Of a stretch of DNA of 64,000 bases, positions 17,089 through 25,588 are shown piece after piece. The notes under the pieces are model-generated. The model saw nothing but the letters and a program-made list of their open reading frames with translations. It was not told the DNA's origin and did no database searches. Source of the DNA: Levilactobacillus lanxiensis. Its GTDB lineage: Bacteria; Bacillota; Bacilli; Lactobacillales; Lactobacillaceae. A program made the position numbers and the translations under genes. Where the stretch lies: NCBI RefSeq assembly GCF_016861655.1, contig NZ_BOLN01000009.1, positions 110,958 through 174,957 of the forward strand. The letters are read 5' to 3'. The first letter of the stretch is position 1; every line of letters starts with the position of its first letter.

Positions 17089-17541
17089 ATGGACACTACC
17101 GGATCAATGGACCCAAAGAAGTTTACCCGAATTTTAGTTGGGGTGGATGACTCACCGGACGCGCAACTGGCCTTTCGTTACGCGATGAACCGGGCGAAGT
17201 TTGACGACGCTGAGTTAGTGATTTGTTCCGTACTGGAATCTGACAACATGAATATCTACCAAGCTCTCAGCAAGGACTACGTGCACGGGCAACGCAGTGA
17301 TTTACAAACGCATTTACAGGAATATGAAAAATTGGCGCGCCGGTTTGGCATCACCAAGGTGAAAATTATCATTGGTGAAGGGGACCCGGGGGAAACGATT
17401 GTGAAAAAAATTATCCCAGAAGTTGAACCAGACCTGCTAGTTGTGGGGTCACTTTCACAATCTGGTGTGCGGAAATACTTTGGGAGTCAAGCGGCCTACA
17501 TGGCAAAATATTCTCCAGTTTCCGTAATGATTGTCAGATAG
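17089..17541 (+). CDS. universal stress protein, UspA family
   Basis: This 150-residue cytosolic protein has the alpha/beta Usp fold: FTRILVGVDDSPDAQLAFRYA near the N-terminus, KVKIIIGEGDPGETIVKKI in the middle, and the nucleotide-loop region LLVVGSLSQSGVRKYFGSQAAY near the end, where G-x(n)-G-S residues bind ATP in many members. It finishes with the usual SPVSVMIVR strand. ATG 17089 is chosen because GAGGAGG lies just upstream and the -10 box falls after the alternative ATG 17032. Confidence 0.92.
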   Translation: MDTTGSMDPKKFTRILVGVDDSPDAQLAFRYAMNRAKFDDAELVICSVLESDNMNIYQALSKDYVHGQRSDLQTHLQEYEKLARRFGITKVKIIIGEGDPGETIVKKIIPEVEPDLLVVGSLSQSGVRKYFGSQAAYMAKYSPVSVMIVR

Positions 17542-17594
17542 CGTTTTCACGACTGTTTTCACAAATGAACTGTAAATAATATTCAGTTACCCCC

Positions 17595-17623
17595 TTGCAA
17601 CTTGAAAATATTTTTCATACAAT
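17595..17623 (+). promoter_or_regulatory. promoter of gntP copy 2 with palindrome in the spacer
   Basis: TTGCAA (17595-17600) and TACAAT (17618-17623) are 17 bp apart. The spacer contains TGAAAATATTTTTCA (17603-17617), a near palindrome of the TGAAA-N-TTTCA type used by RpiR regulators. Confidence 0.75.
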
Positions 17624-17701
17624 GGTTCTTATGCGACAAGATAATTCTGGCTGCGGCAGGCTGGTTTTATCAGAATCGAGCATAAGAAAAGAGAGAGAAA
17701 T

Positions 17702-19057
17702 ATGCAGTTCGTGATTTTATTATTGGGTATTTTACTGTTACTCTTTTTAATCATTCGAGTAAAGTTAAACACCTTCGTTTCATTAATCGCTACGTCTATT
17801 TTGGTAGCGCTTGGCTTAGGCATGAACCCCGCAAGTATTGCGGATTCCATCAAAAACGGTATTGGGAGCTCAATGGGCGAACTGATTATCGTTTTTGGGT
17901 TTGGCGCGATGATTGGGCGGTTAGTGTCTGACGCTGGGGGTTCTTACCGAATTGCCCGGACGTTGATCAAAATTTTTGGGAAGAAACGTCTCCAAGTTGC
18001 CATTGTGGTGGCATCCTTCCTGATTGGGATTTCCCTGTTATTTGAAGTTGGGTTAGTGCTGGTAACGCCAATCGTCTTTGCGGTTGCGTTGGAAGCCGAC
18101 GTCCCATTCCTCTATCTGGGGATATCCATGGCGGCCGCACTGTCCGCGACCCAAGGGTTCTTACCACCACAACCATCTCCAACCGCCGTTGCGACGGCTT
18201 TAGGGGCTAACGTGGGGGAAATGTTAATGGTCGGAATCATTGTGGCCATTCCCTGTGTGATCATTGCTGGGCCAGTTTGGACCCGCGTGATCCGTCGGTT
18301 TAATCCAGAATTGTTTGTCGTTAAAAAGTCTTTACCAGCCTTTGGTGAAGTGAAGGAATTTGATTTGGATGAAACGCCAGGCTTCGGTCTGTCCGTCTTC
18401 ACCTCATTATTCCCAGTTGTCTTCATGATTTTGGCAACGATTTATCAAATGGCGGTCAATGGCGGAACGGCACCGAAGAATCCGCATGGTTTGGACGCGG
18501 TCATCACGATGTTGGGGAACCCCGTCATCGCCATGGTCGTCGCCTTACTCTTTGCCATCTGGTCCATGGGTTTCCATCGTGGGCGCTCCATGAAGGAAAT
18601 CAGCGGCACGCTGGAAGACGCCATCAAGTCAATCGCCATGTTACTGATGGTGATTGCTGGGGGTTCAGCCTTCAAGCAAGTTCTGATTGACGGTGGGGTC
18701 GGTAAGGCCGTGCAACAATTGATGATGAACTCCACGTTCTCACCAATCCTGTTGGCTTGGTTGATTACCGTTATCTTACGGATTTCCCTGGGTTCTGCCA
18801 CGGTTTCCGGGATGACAGCTTCCGGGCTGATTATGCCATTGATGCACTCTCTGGGTGCTGATCCAGTCATGATTGCCTTAGCCATCGGGGCCGGTTCCTT
18901 AGCAGCTTCCCACGTGAACGATGCTGGTTTCTGGATGTTCTCCGAGTACTTTGACCTGAGCGTTAAGCAAACGTTCCAAGTCTGGACGACACTGGAAACG
19001 GTTATCTCCGTGGTTGGATTGTTAATGGTGCTCTTAATGAATATGATTATTCACTAA
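17702..19057 (+). CDS. gluconate:H+ symporter, GntP family (copy 2)
   Basis: This 451-residue permease has the same landmarks as the first copy: VFGFGAMIGRLVSDAGGSY, GFLPPQPSPTAVATALGA and SLAASHVNDAGFWMF. It is clearly homologous along the whole length but diverged, so a different affinity or a related sugar acid is likely. The ribosome site is a weak GAGAGAG. It stands alone, 8 kb from the gnt genes, with its own promoter carrying an RpiR-like palindrome, so it may belong to the same regulon. Confidence 0.9.
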   Translation: MQFVILLLGILLLLFLIIRVKLNTFVSLIATSILVALGLGMNPASIADSIKNGIGSSMGELIIVFGFGAMIGRLVSDAGGSYRIARTLIKIFGKKRLQVAIVVASFLIGISLLFEVGLVLVTPIVFAVALEADVPFLYLGISMAAALSATQGFLPPQPSPTAVATALGANVGEMLMVGIIVAIPCVIIAGPVWTRVIRRFNPELFVVKKSLPAFGEVKEFDLDETPGFGLSVFTSLFPVVFMILATIYQMAVNGGTAPKNPHGLDAVITMLGNPVIAMVVALLFAIWSMGFHRGRSMKEISGTLEDAIKSIAMLLMVIAGGSAFKQVLIDGGVGKAVQQLMMNSTFSPILLAWLITVILRISLGSATVSGMTASGLIMPLMHSLGADPVMIALAIGAGSLAASHVNDAGFWMFSEYFDLSVKQTFQVWTTLETVISVVGLLMVLLMNMIIH

Positions 19058-19079
19058 TACAGGTTATTGCTATGATTAA

Positions 19080-19116
19080 AATCCTCGCAGCCATGGTTAA
19101 CGTGGCTACGGGGATT
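19080..19116 (+). terminator. terminator of gntP copy 2
   Basis: Stem AATCCTCGCAGCCA with TGGCTACGGGGATT and six T. Confidence 0.85.
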
Positions 19117-19131
19117 TTTTACGCGCATTTT

Positions 19132-19596
19132 TTAACTTTTACTGGCTTTTTCCATAATGTAATTGATTAGGTGAATGCCGGCCCGTTCCACCTGTTGTTG
19201 TCGGATAACGCGATAACCTTCGTGTTCAAAGAAGGGGCGGGCGGTGATGGATGCGGCAGTGGTGTACCGATCAGCGGAAACCGCATGTTCCAGGGTGGTG
19301 ATTAGGGCGTGGGCAATGCCTTGGTGTTGATACCGGGCATGAACATATAATCGGTCTAAATATCCTGTGGCGGTCATGTCGGCAAAGCCCACCACTTGTC
19401 CCGACTGACAGGCAACACGGGTTGTGTGGGCCGCCAGAGACGTTTGCCAGCGCGCTCGAGTCGGGGCATCGTCGGGACCAATCCAAGCGGCTAGCTGTGA
19501 CGGCGTGTAGTCTTTCGCATTGACCGTTTGAATGGTTTGTTTGAATAACTGGTGAATTTCTGCGAAATCTGTGGCGCGATATGGACGAATCAGCAT
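19132..19596 (-). CDS. GNAT-family N-acetyltransferase
   Basis: From ATG 19596 the product has 154 residues (MLIRPYRATDFAEIHQLF). The acetyl-CoA site is in LDRLYVHARYQHQGIAHALI (a variant of the R/Q-x-x-G-x-G/A loop), followed by FFEHEGYRVIRQQ, the usual GNAT end. The substrate is unknown. The start was chosen because AAAGGTGG sits 10 nt upstream; the longer frame from TTG 19626 lacks a ribosome site. Confidence 0.85.
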   Translation of the reverse strand: MLIRPYRATDFAEIHQLFKQTIQTVNAKDYTPSQLAAWIGPDDAPTRARWQTSLAAHTTRVACQSGQVVGFADMTATGYLDRLYVHARYQHQGIAHALITTLEHAVSADRYTTAASITARPFFEHEGYRVIRQQQVERAGIHLINYIMEKASKS

Positions 19597-19659
19597 GGGG
19601 GAGTGACCACCTTTCTGGGATGACAAAAAGGCCCGACAACGTGTGCCAAGCCTCCAAGT

Positions 19660-20601
19660 TTATTCTTCTTCCCGGACAATGTACTTTGGCCGGTGTTTCG
19701 TTTCAAGGTAAATTTTATTGATGTATTGGCCTAAAATGCCGAGGCAGAACAATTGAATCCCACCAATAAACAGCATGATAGCGACCAGGGATGGCCAGCC
19801 GGCAACGGCACCGCCCACGGTTAACGCGCGAACGATGACGAAGATGATTCCAATGATCGACAGGAAAAAGGAAATACTGCCGACCCAGGTAGCCAGGCGC
19901 AACGGGGCATTGGAGAAGTCAATGATGCCTTCAATGGAGTAGGCAAACAATTGGCGTAAGTTCCAGTGCGTGGTGCCGGCCGCGCGGGGTTGACTCTCGT
20001 AGGTCAGGTAGGTCGTCTTGAACCCGACCCAACTGAAGATGCCCTTGGAGAACCGGTTGAACTCGGGCAATGACGTGACCGTATCCACGAACTGCCGGGT
20101 CATTAACCGGTAATCCCGGGCGTTGGGCTCGATGCGAACGTCCGAAATCTTATTGATTACGCGGTAGAAGCTGCTGGACAGAAAGGCCCGTAACTTGCTT
20201 TGACCGCGGCGTTCCTTTTGAATTGTCCCGACACAGTCGTAGTCGTCATTTTCAATGAGGTCGACCATTTGCGGTAATAATTCGGGTGGGTCTTGTAAGT
20301 CAACGTCCATCACAGCGACCATGTCACCAGTGGTGGCTTGTAGCCCGGCTGCGAGAGCTGACTCCTTCCCAAAGTTCCGCGAGAACGACCGATAATGGAC
20401 CGTTTCGGGATGGTTTTGGTGTAATTCTTTCATTTCCTTAAGGGTGTGGTCACTTGACCCATCATCCACAAAAATGTACTCCGGCTCAACCGTCGGGGTA
20501 GGGGTGTTCATTGAATCGATCACCTTGCTAACGGTTCGGTAAAATAAGGGAATAGACTCCTCCTCGTTATAGCAAGGAACGACCAGACTTAACTTTTTCA
20601 T
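19660..20601 (-). CDS. family 2 glycosyltransferase, GtrB/DPM1-like
   Basis: This 313-residue membrane enzyme probably moves a sugar from a nucleotide donor to undecaprenyl phosphate. The GT-A domain shows VVPCYNEEESIPLFY, FVDDGSSDHT and MDVDLQDPPELLPQM. The C-terminal part has two membrane helices (about 228-260 and 270-295), typical of bactoprenol glycosyltransferases used for cell-wall polymer glycosylation. The start is ATG 20601, with AAAGGA nine bases upstream; the ATG at 20610 touches that site and is rejected. The 3' end has no clear terminator before the GNAT gene. Confidence 0.87.
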   Translation of the reverse strand: MKKLSLVVPCYNEEESIPLFYRTVSKVIDSMNTPTPTVEPEYIFVDDGSSDHTLKEMKELHQNHPETVHYRSFSRNFGKESALAAGLQATTGDMVAVMDVDLQDPPELLPQMVDLIENDDYDCVGTIQKERRGQSKLRAFLSSSFYRVINKISDVRIEPNARDYRLMTRQFVDTVTSLPEFNRFSKGIFSWVGFKTTYLTYESQPRAAGTTHWNLRQLFAYSIEGIIDFSNAPLRLATWVGSISFFLSIIGIIFVIVRALTVGGAVAGWPSLVAIMLFIGGIQLFCLGILGQYINKIYLETKHRPKYIVREEE

Positions 20602-20619
20602 CGTAGACATTCCTTTCAC

Positions 20620-20880
20620 ACAACGTTACTATCTTACCTCAAAAGGCCGGGGCTGACCATGACAATTCGCTTAAAAGTGGGTGACAACGCCGCAACGACA
20701 CACGTGAAAGTTAGGTGAACCGCTTACAGATGTGAAGTGAATTGGGTTTAATGGTCAGTGGGGCAAATTAAGTGGCGTTGAAAACAATTTTTCGGATACG
20801 TAACTTAGTGGGTGATTCGAACTGATTAGCTGAGTTTGAAAATAGAACTGATGGACGCAAGTAGAGTCGGACGTGAGCGG
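20620..20880. other. intergenic region without recognisable genes
   Basis: Lies between the divergent GT2 gene and element R9. No hairpin, frame or convincing promoter was identified. Confidence 0.4.
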
Positions 20881-20883
20881 TGA

Positions 20884-21108
20884 GTGAGAACTGGTTCTAC
20901 AGTCAGCCGTGAGGGCGGGAAAAATGGACTCAGCCGTGGGAGTTCTCTTAGCAGCGGGCTGTGTTGCTTAGAGAACTGGTGTCTTTGAAACTCGCCTTTT
21001 GAGGTTCAAAGCAAGTCCGAAGACCGCTCTTTGGCTTCGGACGGCCGCCCCAGCGTTCCAGTCCATTTTTCCCGCCCGGTAAGGTGAGTGCAAGAACCAG
21101 TTCTCGCT
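20884..21108 (+). repeat. structured intergenic element R9 (type B)
   Basis: An outer arm pair GAGAACTGGTTCT/AGAACCAGTTCTC extends P1 (GGGCGGGAAAAATGGAC and complement). P3 is AGTTCTCT/AGAGAACT, P4 CTTTGAA/TTCAAAG, P5 GTCCGAAG/CTTCGGAC. The 3' end faces wecB; the TGCTATAAT box of wecB lies beyond it. Confidence 0.9.
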
Positions 21109-21162
21109 CAGTGTAGCATTTGGGAGGAAAAACCGGAATTAATAACATGCCCGACACGCTTC

Positions 21163-21171
21163 TGCTATAAT
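21163..21171 (+). promoter_or_regulatory. extended -10 of wecB
   Basis: TGCTATAAT is an extended -10 box about 36 bp before the start codon; no good -35. Confidence 0.6.
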
Positions 21172-21206
21172 TGACCTAATCAACACCACTTTGGAGGGAA
21201 ATGTTT

Positions 21207-22340
21207 GTGACAAAACCGATTAAAGTTATGACGGTGTTTGGTACCCGTCCAGAAGCCATTAAGATGGCCCCAATTATTTTAGCGATGCAGCAGCGGCCGG
21301 CAGAATTTACGCCGATTACCGTGGTCACGGCCCAACACCGAGAAATGCTGGATCAAGTGCTTGAAATTTTTAAAATTAAACCTGACTATGATTTAAATAT
21401 CATGAAGCCCAAGCAAACGCTCAGTGACATTACCACGCGGGTCTTGACCCATTTGGATCACGTCATGACCGAGGCTCATCCAGACATCGTGCTGGTCCAC
21501 GGGGACACGACCACGACCTTTGCGGCCAGTGTGAGTGCCTTTTATCACCAGACGTTACTGGGGCACGTGGAGGCTGGGTTGCGGACCTGGGACAAGTATT
21601 CTCCCTATCCCGAGGAAATGAACCGTCAGTTGACGGATATTTTAAGTGACTTGTACTTTGCGCCCACGGAATTATCTCGACAGAACCTATTGAAGCAGGC
21701 TCATCCAGACGACCACATCTATGTGACCGGGAACACCGCCATCGATGCGCTCAAGCAGACGGTGGATGCCAATTACCAGCATGACGTCTTGACCCAGGTC
21801 GCTCCGGATCATCGGATGATCTTACTGACGATGCACCGGCGGGAAAATCAAGGGGCGCCCATGCATGCCGTCTTCAAGGCCGTTCGGCGGGTCGTCGAAG
21901 CCCACCCGGACGTGGAAGTCGTTTACCCGGTCCACTTGAGTCCGGTCGTTCAGGCGGCGGCTCACGAAGAGTTAGGCGGCATGGATCGCATTCATTTGAT
22001 TGATCCCCTGGACGTCGTGGATTTCCATAACATGGCAGCCCGGAGCTACTTTATCATGACGGACTCCGGTGGCGTGCAGGAAGAAGCCCCCTCGTTGAAC
22101 AAGCCGGTCTTAGTTTTGCGGGACACCACGGAACGGCCGGAAGGGGTCACGAACGGAACGTTGAAGTTGGTCGGCACCGATCCAGCTAAGGTCACGGCAG
22201 CGATGGAAAACTTGCTATCTGACCAGGCGGCGTACGATCAAATGGCGCAGGCCAAGAACCCATACGGCGATGGTCACGCGTCAGAAAGAATTTTGGCCGC
22301 AATTGAAACGACTATCAATGGAGGAAATGCAAATGGCTGA
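21207..22340 (+). CDS. wecB: UDP-N-acetylglucosamine 2-epimerase, non-hydrolysing
   Basis: The enzyme interconverts UDP-GlcNAc and UDP-ManNAc for linkage units or surface polysaccharide. Motifs seen: VMTVFGTRPEAIKMAPII at the N-terminus, VHGDTTTTFAASVSAF, GHVEAGLRTWDKYSPYPEE, TMHRREN and MTDSGGVQEEAP. The length (377) is normal. GTG 21207 has GGAGG at 9 nt; ATG 21201 is possible but only 3 nt from it. The next gene overlaps its last 8 bases. mnaA is the Gram-positive synonym. Confidence 0.93.
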   Translation: MTKPIKVMTVFGTRPEAIKMAPIILAMQQRPAEFTPITVVTAQHREMLDQVLEIFKIKPDYDLNIMKPKQTLSDITTRVLTHLDHVMTEAHPDIVLVHGDTTTTFAASVSAFYHQTLLGHVEAGLRTWDKYSPYPEEMNRQLTDILSDLYFAPTELSRQNLLKQAHPDDHIYVTGNTAIDALKQTVDANYQHDVLTQVAPDHRMILLTMHRRENQGAPMHAVFKAVRRVVEAHPDVEVVYPVHLSPVVQAAAHEELGGMDRIHLIDPLDVVDFHNMAARSYFIMTDSGGVQEEAPSLNKPVLVLRDTTERPEGVTNGTLKLVGTDPAKVTAAMENLLSDQAAYDQMAQAKNPYGDGHASERILAAIETTINGGNANG

Positions 22341-23190
22341 GACGGCTTATGACCGGGCCGAAATAAAGACCACGGAACAGTTGTCAGAAATTATGCGGGA
22401 TATTCATCAGGCCGCGAAGAAGCACAACGAACGTTTTGATTATAAAATCTTGCGCAACGTGCACTTTGCCAACAAGGTCAAGAACCCCGTGACCCAGGAA
22501 ATGAACGAGGGTGATTCCTGGCGGGTCATGCAAATTGACAATTTACTGGTGACCTCGTTTGGTGTCATTAACGTGGAAAGTAAGTATTGGCGGGGGATGA
22601 TTTTTCATGACCTCTCCGAAGAAATTTTTTCGTCGAGTCTGGACGACTTCTCAGCGGTCAATCTCAAGAGCCGCGAGAAGGACCAGGATACCGCGGCGGC
22701 GCTGACCAATCGCTTGGACCGATTCTTCTTACCGAATTTATCGGAAGAAAATGAATCGCTCACGCAGGGCTACACCATGAGCCTGGAACAAGAGGGCCGT
22801 GGCCAGCGGTCAATCACGTTGCATACGGGCATTAGCAACCCGGCAACCCAGGCCGAACTCTCATCGAAATTGTTAGTGCGCTACATTAATAGTGAAATTA
22901 CCATGCATAAGCAATTAGAGAATAAAAACGACCGGATCATCGACTTCGTGAAACCGTTAGTCTATTATAATTACTACGATCGTTATGACCGTACCAATTC
23001 GTTGGTCGTGGGGAATAAGACCAAGCTGAATGCTCACGACGCATATAATTGTACGGCGGTCGCCAATTATGACGACTTAGCCACGTTCATCGAATCCTTC
23101 CGCCAGGCCAAGCGCGTGCGCTTCAGCCGCAAGACACTGGAAAAGATGATTGGGACGCTGAAGTTTGCCGAAGATTACGGTTCATTCTAG
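22333..23190 (+). CDS. NERD-like domain protein, translationally coupled to wecB
   Basis: The ATGGCTGA overlap with wecB and a GGAGG inside the wecB end indicate coupling. The 285-residue cytosolic protein contains MQIDNLLVTSFGVINVESKYWRG (about 76-98), which resembles the nuclease-related NERD core in which Asp, Glu and Lys lie on two strands, preceded by a helical region. The rest was not recognised. A nuclease role is inferred from this motif only. The conserved pairing with the epimerase gene is notable. Confidence 0.6.
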   Translation: MAETAYDRAEIKTTEQLSEIMRDIHQAAKKHNERFDYKILRNVHFANKVKNPVTQEMNEGDSWRVMQIDNLLVTSFGVINVESKYWRGMIFHDLSEEIFSSSLDDFSAVNLKSREKDQDTAAALTNRLDRFFLPNLSEENESLTQGYTMSLEQEGRGQRSITLHTGISNPATQAELSSKLLVRYINSEITMHKQLENKNDRIIDFVKPLVYYNYYDRYDRTNSLVVGNKTKLNAHDAYNCTAVANYDDLATFIESFRQAKRVRFSRKTLEKMIGTLKFAEDYGSF

Positions 23191-23374
23191 TGGCGATGAT
23201 CTTTAGCTAGAGTGGGGACAAAGAGGCTATTGCGAGTTAACCGGGAAATTGATAAACTAATAAGTCGCGGTCACAATTACTAGGACCAGTTATGATTAGC
23301 GATAGTGATTGATTTTGTGAGCGACACAGTTAATGACAACTGGATTGCCAGCAGAAAACAATTCAAGGCACAAA

Positions 23375-23606
23375 TAGAAGATGGCTTGGTGGCCGTGAGT
23401 GACCAGAGGCGGGCCAACCTGACCAGCTGTGTCGGTGGTCTTGACTGGGTGATTTTCCCAGTTTAGAGCACGGGACGACCTTTGAGACCGGTTTTCAGGG
23501 CTCAAAGTCGAGCTGGAAGACCGCTCCTCAGGCTGGAAGCGACCCCACAGCAGGGCAGTTTGAATCCACCGCCGGGAACGAAGGATACCAACTAACCCAT
23601 CTTCTA
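23375..23606 (+). repeat. structured intergenic element R10 (type A)
   Basis: P1 is unlike the other copies: TAGAAGATGG (23375-23384) pairs perfectly with CCATCTTCTA (23597-23606), ending 4 bases before the ribosome site of the next gene. P3 is GACTGGG/CCCAGTT (one G-U), P4 uses the CGACC/GTCG version. The sequence from the previous stop (23190) to 23374 shows no terminator. Confidence 0.88.
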
Positions 23607-23628
23607 GAAAAAAGGAGGTTCGAACACC

Positions 23629-24552
23629 TTGACCATTCAGTGGCGCAAACGGGGCGCGCAACTCAAGCACGTTTACGGAACCATCATGAAGCACTACACG
23701 ATGGCCAACGTGTCCGATTCCGCCGTCGTTTTGGCCTATTATACGTTGCTGTCGCTGTTCCCAGCCTTGCTGGTGCTAGCCAGTATCTTACCTTATTTAA
23801 ATATTCAAACGTCGACGGTGCTGGATAGCATTGAGCCGATGGTGCCCGAAAGCATTTTTGACATGCTGGAGCCTATTATTCACTCGTTCCTGAATAATCG
23901 AAGCGGGGGCGTGCTGTCCATCGGGGTTATCGTGTCCATCTGGTCATCCTCCCGGGCGGTTGCGGCGTTCCAACGAACGGTCAACCGGGCCTATGGCGTC
24001 GCGAAAAATCAAAACGCGTTCGTCAACCGAGTGGTGGCGTTCTTTTGGATGGTCGTGCTGATTGCCTTCCTGTTTGCCCTCATGATCTTCTTTAGTTTTG
24101 GGCAAATCGTGTTGGAAAAGCTGACACCGTTGCTGCACCTGCCACGGGCGATTCTGGCGTACGTTAACGCGTTGAAATGGCCCTTTACGTTTTTCGTGGT
24201 CTTCGTTGTGTTGATGATTCTCTTTTACTTCGTGCCCAACGCCAAGTTAAAATGGCGGTTCGTCTGGCCCGGGGCCTTGGTCGCCACGGTGGGTTGGTTA
24301 CTCCTCTCGCAGGCGTTCTCCATCTATGTAAAATACTTCGTGCACAACATCGATAGCTACAAAACGATTGGGACGTTCATTTTCTTGATGTTCTGGCTGG
24401 ACTTCACCGGATTGATCCTGATGTTTGGCGCCGTGTTGAACGCGGCCATCCAGGAGTTAATCGTGGGGGCCATCGAGGAACAAAAGGCGTTGGCCATCCC
24501 CAACCTGTTAAGGTATCGCAAATATCATTTAAAAAATAAACGTGAGAAATAA
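23629..24552 (+). CDS. YihY/BrkB-family inner membrane protein
   Basis: This 307-residue protein has about six membrane segments. Family marks are the VLAYYTLLSLFPALLVLASI start (residues 26-45), IWSSSRAVAAFQRTVNRAYG (about 104-123) and the C-terminal TIGTFIFLMFWLDFTGLILMFGAVLNA. The TTG start at 23629 follows AAAGGAGG at 10 nt. The function of the family is not settled; the old RNase BN label is wrong. It is a single-gene unit. Confidence 0.88.
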   Translation: MTIQWRKRGAQLKHVYGTIMKHYTMANVSDSAVVLAYYTLLSLFPALLVLASILPYLNIQTSTVLDSIEPMVPESIFDMLEPIIHSFLNNRSGGVLSIGVIVSIWSSSRAVAAFQRTVNRAYGVAKNQNAFVNRVVAFFWMVVLIAFLFALMIFFSFGQIVLEKLTPLLHLPRAILAYVNALKWPFTFFVVFVVLMILFYFVPNAKLKWRFVWPGALVATVGWLLLSQAFSIYVKYFVHNIDSYKTIGTFIFLMFWLDFTGLILMFGAVLNAAIQELIVGAIEEQKALAIPNLLRYRKYHLKNKREK

Positions 24553-24554
24553 AC

Positions 24555-24596
24555 AAAGAGCCTCCTACCAACAAATTTGTCGGTGGGAGGCTTTAT
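24555..24596. terminator. bidirectional terminator between yihY and flavodoxin
   Basis: Stem AGCCTCCTACC/GGTGGGAGGCT extended by weaker pairs, flanked by A and T runs. Confidence 0.88.
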
Positions 24597-24667
24597 TTGT
24601 GCGTTAAATAGTTATGGGTAAGGCGATTATAGAGTGACTATCAAATTCGTGAATAGCCACCTAAGCT

Positions 24668-24891
24668 GCCTAAAATACTGCCAACGTCAGTGACCAGAGG
24701 CGGGCCAAGGTGACCAGCTGTGTCGATGGTCTTAGCTGAGTGTTTTTTCTCAGCTTAGAGCATGGGACAACCTTTGAGACCGCACCCCAGGCTCAAAGTT
24801 GAGGTGGAAGCCCGTCCTTTGGCTGGAAGCGACCCCACAGCAGGGCAGGTTGAGCCCGCCGCCGGGAACGAAAGTGCTAGTCAGTTTTAGG
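24668..24891 (+). repeat. structured intergenic element R11 (type A), reaching into the flavodoxin gene
   Basis: The left arm GCCTAAAATACTG (24668-24680) pairs with CAGTTTTAGGC (24882-24892), which includes the flavodoxin stop codon. P3 is AGCTGAG/CTCAGCT, P4 CAACC/GTTG type. P2 keeps GGCGGGC/GCCCGCC but its inner part has mismatches. The element lies between the flavodoxin stop and the shared terminator. Confidence 0.87.
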
Positions 24892-25345
24892 CGTGTTTAG
24901 CGTGGTAGGTGTCCACGAGCTGTTGGGCCATGGCGTCGAGCTGGTCGATAGCCGCCTGATCCGGTGCCAAGTTAATTTTAACGGGAGCTGCACCGCGAAT
25001 GGCGCCAGTCTTCTGGAAGGTGGCATCAAAGTGATCCACCGTGGTGTTGTAGTATTCGCCATAGAAGGTGTCGCCGGAACCAGCCACGCCGTAAATTTTA
25101 TCGGTCAGGTCGATGGCTTGGAGGTCCTCATAGAAGTCCATGCCCTCGTCGGGGAGGGAGCCCTCGTCGTAGGTGTAGGCACAGACCACACAGATGTCGA
25201 CGTTTTCAAATTCGGCGGCGTCCGTCTGCGAAATTTCAGTTTCGGTGACCTGACATCCCAGGTCTTCCAATTTTTCCGTGACGATGTCCGCAACGTCTTC
25301 GTTATTGCCGGTGATGGTGGCAAAGACCACTTGTGCTGTTACCAA
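24887..25345 (-). CDS. flavodoxin
   Basis: This FMN electron carrier has 152 residues. The phosphate loop TITGNNEDVAD (about 11-21) matches the T-x-T-G-N-T-E class, and the FMN-stacking loops are in VCAYTYDEGSLPDEG and GVAGSGDTFYGEYYN. The acidic composition is typical. Start TTG 25345 is 7 nt from GGAG; the GTG nine bases upstream overlaps the ribosome site. The physiological partner is unknown. The gene end is paired with the left arm of R11. Confidence 0.92.
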   Translation of the reverse strand: MVTAQVVFATITGNNEDVADIVTEKLEDLGCQVTETEISQTDAAEFENVDICVVCAYTYDEGSLPDEGMDFYEDLQAIDLTDKIYGVAGSGDTFYGEYYNTTVDHFDATFQKTGAIRGAAPVKINLAPDQAAIDQLDAMAQQLVDTYHAKHA

Positions 25346-25588
25346 AGCGCTCACTCCTTAGTTTTGATTGGCTGGTCGGTCGATTGGGACCGCCAGCAAG
25401 TTGTCCCAATTATAGCAGGTCACTGCGATGGTGACTAGGAATCGTTGTGGCGGCCAACCGTGATTGCCGCGAAAAGATGATTGACTAACAAATCTGTCGC
25501 TCTGCTTCCCACACCCCCCGGTGAACTGGTAAAATAATGCCAAGAACAGCAAAATGTTTCTGAAATTGAGAGAAGGATGTGAGGGTTA

